Counted from the first letter of the stretch, positions 1-9,659 are shown. The stretch is DNA of 64,000 nucleotides from Limnobaculum allomyrinae (GCF_016649425.1 NZ_JADRCR010000001.1:186001-250000), one strand, 5' to 3'. The notes: a model not told the origin generated them from the sequence alone. A program made the numbers and translations.

Positions 1-2355
1 CAGGATTCAGAACAAGAAGAAAAGAAAGATGTCAGTACCGCAGAACTTGAAAGCTTACAGCAACGGCTTAGTGATATTAAGCAACAGGTTTCTGCCGTTA
101 CCAAAGACAAAGAGTTCAGTTTACTGAATACTCAGGCGCTGGAGGTTTCTCATAAAGCGGATGAGTACATCAGTATTCTGACGCCGGTATTAACGCAAAT
201 ACAAGCCCAACTGGATGTTATCGGGCCTGCCCCGGCACCCGGAGCGCTGGACGAAACGCCTGAAGTCACAAAACAACGCACGGCATTAAACGCCGATAAA
301 GCGGCAACCGAGAAAAAGTTAGAACACTCCCAAACGCTAAAAACCAATGCCAGCAATCTTTCAAAGCAAATTATAGAATTACGGCGAAATGCGCTGAAAA
401 CTCAGTTGGCGCTGAATTCAGGGAGTATTTTAGGGCCGCGTTTTTGGGCTCCGATCTTTAGTCCACAGGTGGATGACAGAACTAAAATTGCCAGTTTTAG
501 CCAACAGCTATCCGATAATATTGCACAAGCCTGGCAACCGGATCGGCTGTTTGGTTCCATCGCTTTGATGGTTCTGGCTATTGCTGTTTGGGTCTATGCC
601 CGCAAATATCTTGAAAAGGCACTGGTCTGGTTAAGCATTTGGGGTTTTCCGGATGGGCGCTTACGCCGTACTTTTTTAGCCTTTGCGACGGTTATTGTGA
701 CGGTTATTACGCTTTATGGCGGTGCCAATCTGCTCTATCTGGTTTTTGCCCGTAATAATACGCTACCACCATTGGTAGATAACTTCGCCAATGGCCTGTT
801 AGGGCTAACCATTTTCTCCGGTTTGATTGCCGGCCTGGGCAGGGCATTGCTCTCTATTCAACGGCCATCGTGGCGACTGGTACCGATGCCGGATATGATC
901 GCTAGTGCATTAAAGCCTTATCCTAGCGGGATTGCTATTCTGCTCATGTTCTTTGGTACTTTGGAACAGCTTAATAATGTGATTGGTAGCAGCGTATCCG
1001 CCGCGATCTTCAGTAACGGTATTGCGTCACTGTTAATTGCTTTATTGGTATGGCGAGCAACTCGTCGGACGAACCGTATTCGCCGGGAGATGGTGGCGTT
1101 AGGTGAACCGCTTGAACCACGCACTTCGATGGCGAGTTTGATTCATCTGGTGGTCAGTGCCGTGTCTGTCGCTATCGTATTAGCATTGCTGATTGGTTAT
1201 ATTCCACTGGCGCGTTTTTTAACCTATGAACTGGTGTGGGTTGGCATTGTTTTCTCCTGTCTTTATTTAACCACTAAGTTGATGGGTGATCTGTGTGAAA
1301 GCCTGTTCTCTGTCAACCACGCCAGTGGGAAATGGATTAAGCAAGCACTAAGTCTGGATAATCGCTACCTGGAACAGGCAACTATTCTGTTTTCTGCCGT
1401 AGGAAATACCATTCTGGTTATGTTTGCGGCGATTGCTCTGTTTAACGGTACTTATGGTGCTACCACACCAATGACTATCGTTGATAAAGCTGTCGATATT
1501 CTGGGAAGTGATAGTTTCGGTAAAATCAATATCGTTCCGGCAAACGTTATGAGCGCGCTGATCAGTGCGGTGGTAGGTTTGTATATTCTGCGCACCGCTC
1601 GTCGCTGGCTGGGAACTAAGTTCCTGCCCAAAACGGCGATGGATACCGGTATGCGCATGTCGTTAGTCACGCTGTTCAGCAATATTGGTTATGTACTACT
1701 GATTCTGATTACCCTGTCATTGCTGGGTATTGAGTGGAATAAACTGGCCTGGATTGTTAGTGCGCTATCAGTGGGTATCGGTTTCGGTCTGCAAGAGATT
1801 GTTAAGAACTTTATCTCAGGTTTGATTCTGTTAACGGAACGACCGGTAAAAGTAGGGGATTTAGTTAGTATCAGTGGTGTTGAAGGGGATATTCGTCGTA
1901 TCAATGTCAGGGCTACTGAAATTCAGCTTAGCGATAAATCGACGGTGATTGTGCCCAATTCTCAGCTCATTTCTCAAAACGTACGTAATGTGACAATGGG
2001 AAATGCTCAGGGTGTGGCAACCATTCCTCTGATTTTCCCATTGGATATCGATCCTGAACAGGTACGGGGTATTTTACTGGAAGCTTATGTCGCGCATGAA
2101 GCCATTCAGGATACGCCAGCACCGTCAGTCTCTTTTAGTCAGTTAACGCCTGATGGCATTACGTTAAGCGTAACCGGCTACGTCAGTAGCCCCCGAGTGG
2201 TCAGCCGAACCAAAAGCGATCTGTTGTTTGATATTTTGAAGCGTTTACGGGCGGCAAACGTTAAGCTTTCCAGCCCACAGAGCTTAGTGGTGCAAAACCT
2301 GCCGCCAGAGATTGCCGCAGCTTATACGGACAACAGCAAAAAAGAAGATGAATAG
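1..2355 (+). CDS. MscS-family mechanosensitive channel with DUF3772 domain (5' end outside window)
   Basis: The reading frame is open from base 1, so the true start lies upstream; 784 codons are visible. The N-terminal visible part is hydrophilic and rich in Lys/Glu/Gln (coiled-coil-like), as in the periplasmic DUF3772 region of large MscS proteins. Many membrane segments follow. The C-terminal third has the MscS pore and beta domain: a Gly/Ala-rich pore helix (VSALSVGIGFGLQEIVKNF), then the PVKVGDLVSISG and IVPNSQLISQNV motifs. Such channels release osmolytes on hypo-osmotic shock in the inner membrane. It is convergent with the esterase gene downstream. The family call is firm; the exact E. 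coli counterpart is not assigned. Confidence 0.88.
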   Translation, partial: QDSEQEEKKDVSTAELESLQQRLSDIKQQVSAVTKDKEFSLLNTQALEVSHKADEYISILTPVLTQIQAQLDVIGPAPAPGALDETPEVTKQRTALNADKAATEKKLEHSQTLKTNASNLSKQIIELRRNALKTQLALNSGSILGPRFWAPIFSPQVDDRTKIASFSQQLSDNIAQAWQPDRLFGSIALMVLAIAVWVYARKYLEKALVWLSIWGFPDGRLRRTFLAFATVIVTVITLYGGANLLYLVFARNNTLPPLVDNFANGLLGLTIFSGLIAGLGRALLSIQRPSWRLVPMPDMIASALKPYPSGIAILLMFFGTLEQLNNVIGSSVSAAIFSNGIASLLIALLVWRATRRTNRIRREMVALGEPLEPRTSMASLIHLVVSAVSVAIVLALLIGYIPLARFLTYELVWVGIVFSCLYLTTKLMGDLCESLFSVNHASGKWIKQALSLDNRYLEQATILFSAVGNTILVMFAAIALFNGTYGATTPMTIVDKAVDILGSDSFGKINIVPANVMSALISAVVGLYILRTARRWLGTKFLPKTAMDTGMRMSLVTLFSNIGYVLLILITLSLLGIEWNKLAWIVSALSVGIGFGLQEIVKNFISGLILLTERPVKVGDLVSISGVEGDIRRINVRATEIQLSDKSTVIVPNSQLISQNVRNVTMGNAQGVATIPLIFPLDIDPEQVRGILLEAYVAHEAIQDTPAPSVSFSQLTPDGITLSVTGYVSSPRVVSRTKSDLLFDILKRLRAANVKLSSPQSLVVQNLPPEIAAAYTDNSKKEDE

Positions 2356-2367
2356 TAAATAAACTTT

Positions 2368-2399
2368 CCTGTTAACGCCCAATTAAGGGGGTTAACAGG
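2368..2399. terminator. Hairpin between convergent genes
   Basis: Inverted repeat with arms CCTGTTAAC and GTTAACAGG around an inner CCC/GGG stem. It lies 13 bp after the channel gene stop and 21 bp from the stop of the convergent esterase gene. There is no long T-run on either side, so it may be a weak bidirectional terminator. Confidence 0.5.
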
Positions 2400-2419
2400 A
2401 GGGGCTATCCATTGATATT

Positions 2420-3295
2420 TTACGCTTTTCCCGCCGTCATTACGGCGTTTCTCACCGCATCCGGGATAACGCTACCGTGATTTTTCTCCGGAAACAGAAT
2501 GAAAGTTACCTTTGCGCCCTGTTGCTTCATCTCTTCCGCTAGTGTGCGGGCTTTGGTGACCTGTTGACGCTTTGCCTGCCTTTTAGCACGCTCCGCATTT
2601 TGCGGTTTACTGGCATCTGCCGGATTAGGTTTTTCTTCATACTCGCCAACTGTTATCGTGATGGACTCCGGCCATTGAGTTAGTAATGGAGTACGAGCAG
2701 GGATAACTACACCATTTCCCCACCAGATTGAAGGACTGGCTACAACATAGTGTTGGAATTGTTGAGGATGATTAAACAGAGTGTAGAGCGTAAATAAGCC
2801 ACCAAATGAATGGCCGGCTAATGTCTGCTTTTGTTGATTAACCGCATAGTGTTGGTTGACCCAAGGCTTCAGCTGTTGGTTGATAAACTGATAAAACAGT
2901 TCAGCATTTCCACCCTGAGCAAACTCTTCTCCTTCGGCTGGAGGAGTATAGTCACGAGTGCGTGGTACGGTGTTATAGCTGACATCAGTAGGGTAACCAA
3001 TGGCGATGACTAATGGGGCGGGGCCATTATCCGGATGATAACTATTTACCGCCAGTGGGAACTGTCCGTTGCCATCCAGCATATATAACACCGGATAACC
3101 GGAAGTCGGCGGTGGTGTATGGGGTACCGCAATATAGATTCGGTAATTTCGGTGTTCATCGGCATTCATATCATATTGTTGAATTTGGAAGTGCTGATAA
3201 GCAGCGCTATCAACGGGCGGGATCGTTTGCTGAGGTTTGGCGTTGAGGGTGACGGAAAACAGCAACATGGAGAACAGCGCAATTAATTTAGACAT
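2420..3295 (-). CDS. Periplasmic alpha/beta-hydrolase, IroE/Fes-like siderophore esterase
   Basis: A 291-residue protein beginning with a signal peptide (MSKLIALFSMLLFSVTLNA). An upstream in-frame start would add 20 residues that do not look like a signal, so the ATG at 3295 is preferred. It has the putative-esterase fold with nucleophile motif GHSFGG near residue 165 and a late catalytic His in EKNHGS. It lies 61 bp downstream of a TonB-dependent receptor gene on the same strand, an arrangement like iroN with iroE. By family knowledge it would hydrolyse a tri-ester siderophore such as enterobactin or salmochelin in the periplasm. The substrate is inferred from context only; a general carbohydrate esterase is the alternative. 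Confidence 0.75.
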   Translation of the reverse strand: MSKLIALFSMLLFSVTLNAKPQQTIPPVDSAAYQHFQIQQYDMNADEHRNYRIYIAVPHTPPPTSGYPVLYMLDGNGQFPLAVNSYHPDNGPAPLVIAIGYPTDVSYNTVPRTRDYTPPAEGEEFAQGGNAELFYQFINQQLKPWVNQHYAVNQQKQTLAGHSFGGLFTLYTLFNHPQQFQHYVVASPSIWWGNGVVIPARTPLLTQWPESITITVGEYEEKPNPADASKPQNAERAKRQAKRQQVTKARTLAEEMKQQGAKVTFILFPEKNHGSVIPDAVRNAVMTAGKA

Positions 3296-3356
3296 GGGAA
3301 TACCATTGCTTATGAATTTATCAGGCGGAGCCAGAATAGAGGCTCCGCCATACACA

Positions 3357-5402
3357 TCAGAATTTCACGTTAATACCGACCCAATAGCGGCGGCCATCTT
3401 CAACGATCCAGTTCCCACCGTTAGTATTGATATCATCACCGGTTTCGTCGGTAATGTTCAGCACGGCCAGATTTAACTGGGTATTTTTGTTGATTTGGTA
3501 ACTACCCCCCATATCAACAGTAGTAAAACCATCGCGATAACGAGGGCCGGTATAGCTATTACGTTGTGCCGCCCATACTTGTTTACCGGTATAGGTGACG
3601 CGGGTATAAGTATCCAAATCGTCATTAACCGTCCAGGTTAACTTTGCATTAGCGCTGTGTTTAGGCGTTTGTGCCAAAGGTTGCCCTTTGAGTGATTCAC
3701 CTGATGTGAAGAATTCATCGTCGCTTTTACGTTTGGAGTCGAGATAGGTATAGTTCACACCCAGAGTCCAGTTGGTTACTAATGGGATAGTCGTAGAGGC
3801 TTCCACACCTTTGATATTTGCTTTACCTACATTGTCATAGGTGTACAGGTTTAAACCGGTAACAGGATCTTTACCACCGGTACTGTAACTGGTGAGTTTA
3901 TTTTTAAAATCAGTATTAAATAGCGTCAGAGCTGCATTAAAGCCAGACTCATGATCGTAAGCAATACCAATTTCCTGATTTACGCTGGTTTCTGGCTTAA
4001 GGTCTGGGTTACCGTACATAATGCCGGCGCCCCCTTGAGTAGCAGTACCATAGCCGGGGCTGATTTCACGCAAGGTTGGGGCGCGAAAAGCTTTTGCCAC
4101 GCCACCTTTTAATGTAATTTCATCTGTCAGGTGATAGACCAGATAACCGCGAGGGTTCCAGTAATCACCGTAGGTTTCATGATCGTCTAAACGTACGCCG
4201 CCGGTAAAGGTTAAATCATCCAGTAAGGCGATCTCATCTTCGATAAATATCGATTTTTGCCAGGCAGTGACCTCTGTCTTCTCTGCGGTTGTTTTCCCCG
4301 TGGTGGAATCATCGCTTAATTCAGAATATTGATACTGGCCGCCAAGAGTTACCATATTTGATGGCAGGGGAAGGGTTAGCTTGGCATCTACTACGGTATT
4401 GGTGATTTCCGGTTTTCTGTCGCTGTAACCACCACTCCAGGAGCCGGTAGTGCTGTTGAGAGTGTGGGTTTCAGTACTGCGTCGGGTTTTTTCCTGATAA
4501 ACGCTAATGTCGGAAAAGCCAAAGCCCCATTGTCCTGTGTGAGTCAACGCCCAGTGATTACGCTCATTATTGATATTTGTTTTGGGATTTGGTTGTTTAA
4601 GCGAGCCGCGGACGGTGTACGCTTCAATGGATTTTCCAGGAGTAGATTCGCGTTTTTGTATCTCGCGACCACCTTCTAAAACAATTTGTTGGGTATCCGT
4701 TGGTGTAAAACTTAGCTTGGCCGTGACACCTTTATTATCGTTTTCGTTGTATCCTTCAATAATGTCATCTTCTGGTCGATAGTTACCGTAGCCATATAAC
4801 TGGAAGCCAACGCGATTTTCAATCAGCGGGCCAGAGAGATAAAAATTACCCGCATAAATATTACCGGAGTCGGCATTTTCCTGCAGAGTGGCATCCATAC
4901 TTATTGCGCCGTTCCATTCGTTACCGGCTTTACGCGTAATGATATTGATTACACCACCCATAGCATCAGAACCATACAGCGCTGACATCGGGCCGCGAAT
5001 TACCTCAATACGTTCGATAGCTTCCATTGGTGGTATAAAGCCTGATTCAAAACCGCCATTACCGTTAGGACGAGATTCCCGGCTGTTCTGACGTTTTCCA
5101 TCAACCAGAATCAGGGTGTAATCACCGGGTAAGCCACGAATAGAAATATCCTGACTATTGGTACCGCTGCCGGTTATGCTGACGCCTTCAACATCCTTTA
5201 CTGCATCGATCAAATTATGGAAGGGCTTTTTCTCCAGCTGTTCGCGCGTTACAACGCTGATACTGGCCGGAGCATTACGCAATGTCTGTTGGAATCCTGA
5301 TGCGGTGACAACCATAGTTTCTTCACTGTCGGCTGCTATCGCGGGAAGGGTGAAGCTACTGATAATAGCCAGACAGAGTGTGTTTAACGATCTGGTTTTC
5401 AT
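3357..5402 (-). CDS. TonB-dependent outer membrane siderophore receptor, CirA/IrgA-like
   Basis: A 681-residue protein with a signal peptide ending AIAA and a TonB box (EETMVVTAS). The plug domain (ASISVVTREQL, IRGLPGDYTLILVDGKRQNSR, RGPMSALYGSDAMGGVINI) is followed by a beta-barrel ending in a C-terminal Phe (YWVGINVKF), as needed for barrel insertion. The plug most resembles the colicin I receptor CirA and Vibrio IrgA, which take up catecholate or linear enterobactin breakdown products. It is the first gene of an operon with the periplasmic esterase, and a Fur box lies about 125 bp upstream. Exact ligand unknown. Confidence 0.88.
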   Translation of the reverse strand: MKTRSLNTLCLAIISSFTLPAIAADSEETMVVTASGFQQTLRNAPASISVVTREQLEKKPFHNLIDAVKDVEGVSITGSGTNSQDISIRGLPGDYTLILVDGKRQNSRESRPNGNGGFESGFIPPMEAIERIEVIRGPMSALYGSDAMGGVINIITRKAGNEWNGAISMDATLQENADSGNIYAGNFYLSGPLIENRVGFQLYGYGNYRPEDDIIEGYNENDNKGVTAKLSFTPTDTQQIVLEGGREIQKRESTPGKSIEAYTVRGSLKQPNPKTNINNERNHWALTHTGQWGFGFSDISVYQEKTRRSTETHTLNSTTGSWSGGYSDRKPEITNTVVDAKLTLPLPSNMVTLGGQYQYSELSDDSTTGKTTAEKTEVTAWQKSIFIEDEIALLDDLTFTGGVRLDDHETYGDYWNPRGYLVYHLTDEITLKGGVAKAFRAPTLREISPGYGTATQGGAGIMYGNPDLKPETSVNQEIGIAYDHESGFNAALTLFNTDFKNKLTSYSTGGKDPVTGLNLYTYDNVGKANIKGVEASTTIPLVTNWTLGVNYTYLDSKRKSDDEFFTSGESLKGQPLAQTPKHSANAKLTWTVNDDLDTYTRVTYTGKQVWAAQRNSYTGPRYRDGFTTVDMGGSYQINKNTQLNLAVLNITDETGDDINTNGGNWIVEDGRRYWVGINVKF

Positions 5403-5525
5403 TGTGTATCCCTGAGTATGATAATAAAAACAAAAGATTGTGCTCCGAAGCCGGATGCCGAATCTTTATTATTGGTTTAAATGCCCGATAAATAAGCGTT
5501 GCATATGCTACTACATGATAATGCG

Positions 5526-5544
5526 AATGATAATAATTATTGTT
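5526..5544 (-). promoter_or_regulatory. Fur box upstream of siderophore receptor
   Basis: The core at 5528-5542 reads TGATAAT-A-ATTATTG, matching the 7-1-7 Fur consensus TGATAATnATTATCA at 12 of 14 specified bases. Flanking AT-rich GATAATG repeats extend it upstream. It lies about 125 bp before the receptor start, so iron repression of the receptor-esterase operon is expected. Confidence 0.75.
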
Positions 5545-5644
5545 AGCTTGTGGTGGAAATTGATTTCGAATTGAGTGATAAGTAAGGGAAGTGAATCTAT
5601 AGAAGGTAATTTCTTGTGACAGCGTCACATTTTAATGATGATTG

Positions 5645-5682
5645 GTTAAAAACGAAAACACGGAGCCGCCTGATGGCGGCTT
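5645..5682 (-). terminator. Rho-independent terminator
   Basis: On the minus strand AAGCCGCC-ATCA-GGCGGCT is followed by CCG and a T-rich tail (TGTTTTCGTTTTT). It sits about 12 bp after the stop of the LysE-like gene, which reads on that strand. Confidence 0.75.
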
Positions 5683-5693
5683 ATTAACCGGGG

Positions 5694-6308
5694 TTAGCCT
5701 AAAGCAACTTTAATACCTAAACCGATCAATACCACGCCAAGTACTTTATCCACCATGCTTTGAACTTTCGCCAACCCACGACGAACAGGAGCACTTTGGA
5801 TCAGAACGACTAACAGTGGCCACCAGATAGCGGCAAGGATCCAGATAATAAAGGCGTACCATAATTTCTCACCGGTGCTGGAATCAAGGCTCAACACTTG
5901 GGTAAAAACCGACAGAAAAAACAGTGTGGCTTTGGGATTAAGCAAATTACACAAATATCCCTGAATAAAGGCATTTTTATAGCTGGTATGTTGGTGGCTC
6001 AGGTTAGTGATATCCATTTTACTACCACCACGAGATAGCAGTGCCTGAATACCAATCCAGATGAGATAAAGTGCGCCTGCATACTTTAACAGGTTAAACA
6101 GCCACGGCGTCGCGGTAATAACGACCGCTAAACCAGCGACACAATATGACATATGGGTGGCGACACCGAGAATAACCCCTAAAGCGGTTACCATTGCCAC
6201 CGAACGGCGATAACGAGCGGCGTTCTTAATCACCAGAAAAAAATCAGGCCCCGGTGAGAGCATGCCAAGGGTAGCAATAGTGGCAACAAAAAGTGAGGTC
6301 TCCAGCAT
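5694..6308 (-). CDS. LysE/RhtB-family amino acid exporter
   Basis: A 204-residue integral membrane protein with the family's N-terminal signature LSPGPDFFLVIKNA and about six hydrophobic segments, close to the usual RhtB/RhtC length. These proteins export amino acids such as threonine, homoserine or lysine using proton motive force across the inner membrane. It resembles RhtC in length and N-terminus, but the substrate cannot be read from sequence. It is a stand-alone gene with its own terminator and no neighbouring LysG-type regulator. Confidence 0.85.
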   Translation of the reverse strand: MLETSLFVATIATLGMLSPGPDFFLVIKNAARYRRSVAMVTALGVILGVATHMSYCVAGLAVVITATPWLFNLLKYAGALYLIWIGIQALLSRGGSKMDITNLSHQHTSYKNAFIQGYLCNLLNPKATLFFLSVFTQVLSLDSSTGEKLWYAFIIWILAAIWWPLLVVLIQSAPVRRGLAKVQSMVDKVLGVVLIGLGIKVALG

Positions 6309-6601
6309 ATAAACTCCAACATATATCCATGGTTGCAGGTTTTAAGTCTTGATAATGTCAGAGCTTAATAAAAATACAAAGTGGTTAATGAGGTACGTTT
6401 GAATTTTTAATCATAAAGGCCGGTGGATACGTCTGGTTATGTACTTTTATAAAAAATCGATCGAGGTAGCTACCTGCGCATTTTGTTATTTAACAATTTC
6501 GCTATCGTCAGTATACTCGAACTAATTATTTGATTTAATGTGATATCAATAAAACCTGACATTCAATAGCCTCTTCCTCTAAGCAGAAATAATACTCAAA
6601 G

Positions 6602-7837
6602 ATGAAAAAGAACTACTTTTTTACTTTAACGTTTAAACGATACGATCAAAATGCTGCCGGAATTAATCAGGAATTCCGTATATTGGCGGGCAATCAGGTT
6701 TTTTATGGAGAAAACCAGTTTTTTCGTCACAGCGAGTTATTAACAAAATTAGAGCCGGGAGATGAAGTTTGTATTGGAGCCAGTCCATTGAGTGATGGTA
6801 GCTATTATCTTCACTGGTTGTATTCTACAGATAAGGGCGTAATGGAGCCCAAAAAATACCAACATGATTCTGTCACTTCATCATCGATATCCTTGATAAA
6901 AAAGATAAGCCTGATAGCGACTCTTGGGATATTGGTTGCTCTGACAGCTGTTTATTTCTGGGCATTATTACTGATTCTGATCCCTGTATTAGCGGTGGGA
7001 TATTTTTTTATTAAATTTGCCAGTATTAACCTTATTGCAGAGGGGCGATTTAATGACGAGCTACAGAGAGGTCTCAATGCTGTTATGCAGGGAGATAGGT
7101 CACAGTGCTTGTTGGATGATAGTTTAGTACCACCACAACCACAAGAAGAGGCCGACAGGATAGACAGCCTGAACGAAAGATGTAGTCACTCTTTGGTATT
7201 GATTCGAGATAAGGTCAATTCTGTTACTCGTCAGCATCATATTTTAAATATGAAACATGGCCATGTACATATTAATGAGACTGTTGTCCGGTGTCAGAAT
7301 CAAAACTATAATTTGTCTTATTACATTACCGATCCTCTCTTAGGGCCTAAATTTAATACCAATCAGCATCCGGTTTTTTTAACCAAAAATGATAGTGTTA
7401 CCCTGATATATAATAGGGAAAATAAGAATATATGTGGCCTTTTTAATGAGGTCGATGGTTCTGCTTATCTGAATAAAAATCGAATGTATATGTCACCTAA
7501 AGATTTTAAAGGGGCCTATTACTTGTTGTCTTTTATTTTCCTTTTTATGTTGTTTATTATCAGCAGTATTAATGTCGTTGAATGGTGGGATGCTGATGCA
7601 TTGCCAGACCGCTGGGACTGGATGAAATATATAGAAGTAATGATTATTTTCGGATTATTCTCGATATCTTTTTTTTGTGTATTGATGCTTATTCTTGAGA
7701 TAACCAATTTGATTTTTTATCGTCGTTCCAGCCAGGGGCGTAACACGCAAATTACACGAAGCATGCTCTATTTATTACGACAACGTCAGGGAAGAACCAA
7801 CGTTATACAGGAACATATTGAATGTTTTCGTCGGTAA
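6602..7837 (+). CDS. Unrecognised inner-membrane protein, first gene of an overlapping pair
   Basis: 411 residues that I cannot place in a known family. The first 90 residues are hydrophilic. A double hydrophobic hairpin follows (about 98-145), then a soluble region (about 150-295). Two further hydrophobic segments (about 302-325 and 347-375) precede a basic C-terminal tail. No signal peptide is seen. The start ATG has only a weak ribosome site. The stop overlaps the next gene by 16 bp, so the two are almost certainly co-transcribed and perhaps translationally coupled. Codon use is AT-rich compared with neighbours, which hints at an accessory origin. Confidence 0.75.
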   Translation: MKKNYFFTLTFKRYDQNAAGINQEFRILAGNQVFYGENQFFRHSELLTKLEPGDEVCIGASPLSDGSYYLHWLYSTDKGVMEPKKYQHDSVTSSSISLIKKISLIATLGILVALTAVYFWALLLILIPVLAVGYFFIKFASINLIAEGRFNDELQRGLNAVMQGDRSQCLLDDSLVPPQPQEEADRIDSLNERCSHSLVLIRDKVNSVTRQHHILNMKHGHVHINETVVRCQNQNYNLSYYITDPLLGPKFNTNQHPVFLTKNDSVTLIYNRENKNICGLFNEVDGSAYLNKNRMYMSPKDFKGAYYLLSFIFLFMLFIISSINVVEWWDADALPDRWDWMKYIEVMIIFGLFSISFFCVLMLILEITNLIFYRRSSQGRNTQITRSMLYLLRQRQGRTNVIQEHIECFRR

Positions 7838-9186
7838 AAATACGAATAGCTACTCTGGTTATACTGTTATCAGCAACGGTCTTGCTAACCTATGGCATAG
7901 AATTCACCGGTTTTGCCGCTAAATGGCAATGGCAATCACATCATCTGGATGGGGAAACCTCTCAGGATATGGCTGACTATCAAATAAGTAGTTATTCAGA
8001 TGGCGTGCTTATTACTGCCAGGGGAAGCGTTCTTAGTAAAGAGAGTCAACGTTATTATCAGGGCATTAGCTATGTCGCTAATATTTTACAAATTGACCTG
8101 TTCGCAGATGGCTCTCCTCCATTACTGGATGCACTGATTCCCGAACGAGCACAAAAAATACAAGACGTGTTGAACTATCGCCTCAATTTGCCTTTGGAAC
8201 CTTATGATTACAGAAAAAATAATAAGAGTGATTTATTTCCAATAACCCACGTTATGACAGAGAAGAACAATAAACTCTATTTTAGTGCCCGTTTTACCGG
8301 TGGCGTTACTGCTCAAGGCTGCGATGCTTCAGGGCATTGCTACATCATTACCGATGTGATTTATAAAGATAATCCGATTGTTTATTACTCTGAAAATGGT
8401 GGGCGTGACTGGCAATGGTTAAAGCTATGGCAATTACCAACGCGTGAGCAAATATCAGGCATGGAATTTATTAAATTCTACAGCGGTAGTCACTATTTAT
8501 TGTCATGGGGCGGGCGAGTATATCAGACTCAGGATCAGGGAAAAAGTTGGTCACTGGTCGCCGATAGCTGGGAGTTAGCATCAAAATACCAGGTTATTCT
8601 GAATCAGAGAACCTCTCTAAATTATGAAGTGTCGCCAAATTATGAACGTCACCAGTGGGCAGTGAATCAACAGGATCAAATAATCACTTGGTTATGGGTA
8701 GCGGACAGAGAGGATTCCAGCCTCAAGAGAATATTATTTATAAGTATCAATATTCAGAATGGACAAGAAAATCAGACTCTCTGGGATGGCGGCATGACGA
8801 TCATGGATATGCAGCAGTCTCCGAATCATGAAATCTATTTTGTGATGATAGAAGGTACCCGACAAAATACTCGGTCGCTCTATTCACTAAATCGACTGAA
8901 TAATAATTTAATATACGACCCTATTCTGGAAACGGGGACGGAGCATTTAGGGAAGCTTTATGTTGGCGAGCGGACATTTATCCTTGAGAGAAATCAGTGG
9001 GATCGCGAATATATAACATTTTCCAACAATAACAGTATGAAGTGGCAGTCAATGGAGAAATTATCCGGGGATAATATTATTTTGGATGCATGGCATAATC
9101 GCCTGTTTCGTTTCCCTGACGCATATAAAATACCGGATCAGAAAAAGAACCCCGGCCTTAGCTATCAAGTAGTTAATTTGCAATAA
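7822..9186 (+). CDS. Unrecognised membrane-anchored protein with BNR/Asp-box repeats
   Basis: 454 residues with an N-terminal hydrophobic anchor (about 6-25) and a long exported domain. Two Asp-box (BNR) motifs are visible, SENGGRDWQW and TQDQGKSWSL, which are typical of beta-propellers (sialidase, Ycf48 and VPS10-type folds). Two cysteines in GCDASGHC could form a local disulfide. No catalytic sialidase Arg triad or FRIP motif is obvious, so a binding or scaffold role is more likely than glycosidase activity. It overlaps the preceding membrane gene by 16 bp. Function unknown. Confidence 0.72.
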   Translation: MFSSVKIRIATLVILLSATVLLTYGIEFTGFAAKWQWQSHHLDGETSQDMADYQISSYSDGVLITARGSVLSKESQRYYQGISYVANILQIDLFADGSPPLLDALIPERAQKIQDVLNYRLNLPLEPYDYRKNNKSDLFPITHVMTEKNNKLYFSARFTGGVTAQGCDASGHCYIITDVIYKDNPIVYYSENGGRDWQWLKLWQLPTREQISGMEFIKFYSGSHYLLSWGGRVYQTQDQGKSWSLVADSWELASKYQVILNQRTSLNYEVSPNYERHQWAVNQQDQIITWLWVADREDSSLKRILFISINIQNGQENQTLWDGGMTIMDMQQSPNHEIYFVMIEGTRQNTRSLYSLNRLNNNLIYDPILETGTEHLGKLYVGERTFILERNQWDREYITFSNNNSMKWQSMEKLSGDNIILDAWHNRLFRFPDAYKIPDQKKNPGLSYQVVNLQ

Positions 9187-9211
9187 AAATATCTGATTTG
9201 GGATAGTTATA

Positions 9212-9238
9212 GGGGGAACACATAGTCGTTGTTCCCCT
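9212..9238. terminator. Hairpin between convergent genes
   Basis: Stem GGGGAAC / GTTCCCC with an 11-base loop lies between the end of the BNR-repeat gene and the end of the convergent ygiW-like gene. It could serve as a terminator for both strands. Confidence 0.6.
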
Positions 9239-9248
9239 TACAATTACA

Positions 9249-9659
9249 TTACTTAATCTTTCTAATTTGCTTCACATCAAGCTCAATAGAATTCCAGTCT
9301 TTATCGATTTCACCCTGCAGCTCCACGGTATCGGTTGGGGTGATAGTCAGGCCATTCCAACGCTTATGGTCAATATCAACATTTATGGTGCCGGTTTTAT
9401 CCCGGAAAACATACAACTCTTTACCGATTTGCTGTTCGATATTTCCTTGCAGGGTAACCCAGGTATCATCACTCATGGTTAAGGCTTTCTCAACCGTCAT
9501 GGTGCCTGCATTAGGGCCTGAAAAACCGCCTCCTTGTTGAGCTGGGGCAGTCGTCGTTGCTCCGGGGCCGCTAAATCCACCATTTGCAGCGCTATTTTGA
9601 GCAAAGACAGGCGCACTGACTAATGTGGCAACCAAAGCTAACATCGTTAATTTTTTCAT
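9249..9659 (-). CDS. ygiW: YgiW/YdeI-family OB-fold stress-tolerance protein
   Basis: A 136-residue exported protein with a signal peptide (MKKLTMLALVATLVSAPVFA), a Gly/Pro/Gln-rich linker containing two GGFSGP repeats, and a bacterial OB-fold (BOF) domain (VTLQGNIEQQIGKELYVFRD, then DVDIDHKRWNG-like strands). Members are periplasmic proteins linked to resistance to peroxide, cadmium, acid and antimicrobial peptides. It is divergent from the qseB-like gene, echoing the ygiW-qseBC neighbourhood of E. coli although the orientation differs. A QseB/PmrA-type box in the shared promoter suggests co-regulation. Confidence 0.85.
   Translation of the reverse strand: MKKLTMLALVATLVSAPVFAQNSAANGGFSGPGATTTAPAQQGGGFSGPNAGTMTVEKALTMSDDTWVTLQGNIEQQIGKELYVFRDKTGTINVDIDHKRWNGLTITPTDTVELQGEIDKDWNSIELDVKQIRKIK

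Noticed and set aside
3013-3476. Plus-strand ORFs opposite the esterase and receptor genes
   Set aside because: They are antisense shadows of well-supported genes with signal peptides and family motifs on the other strand.
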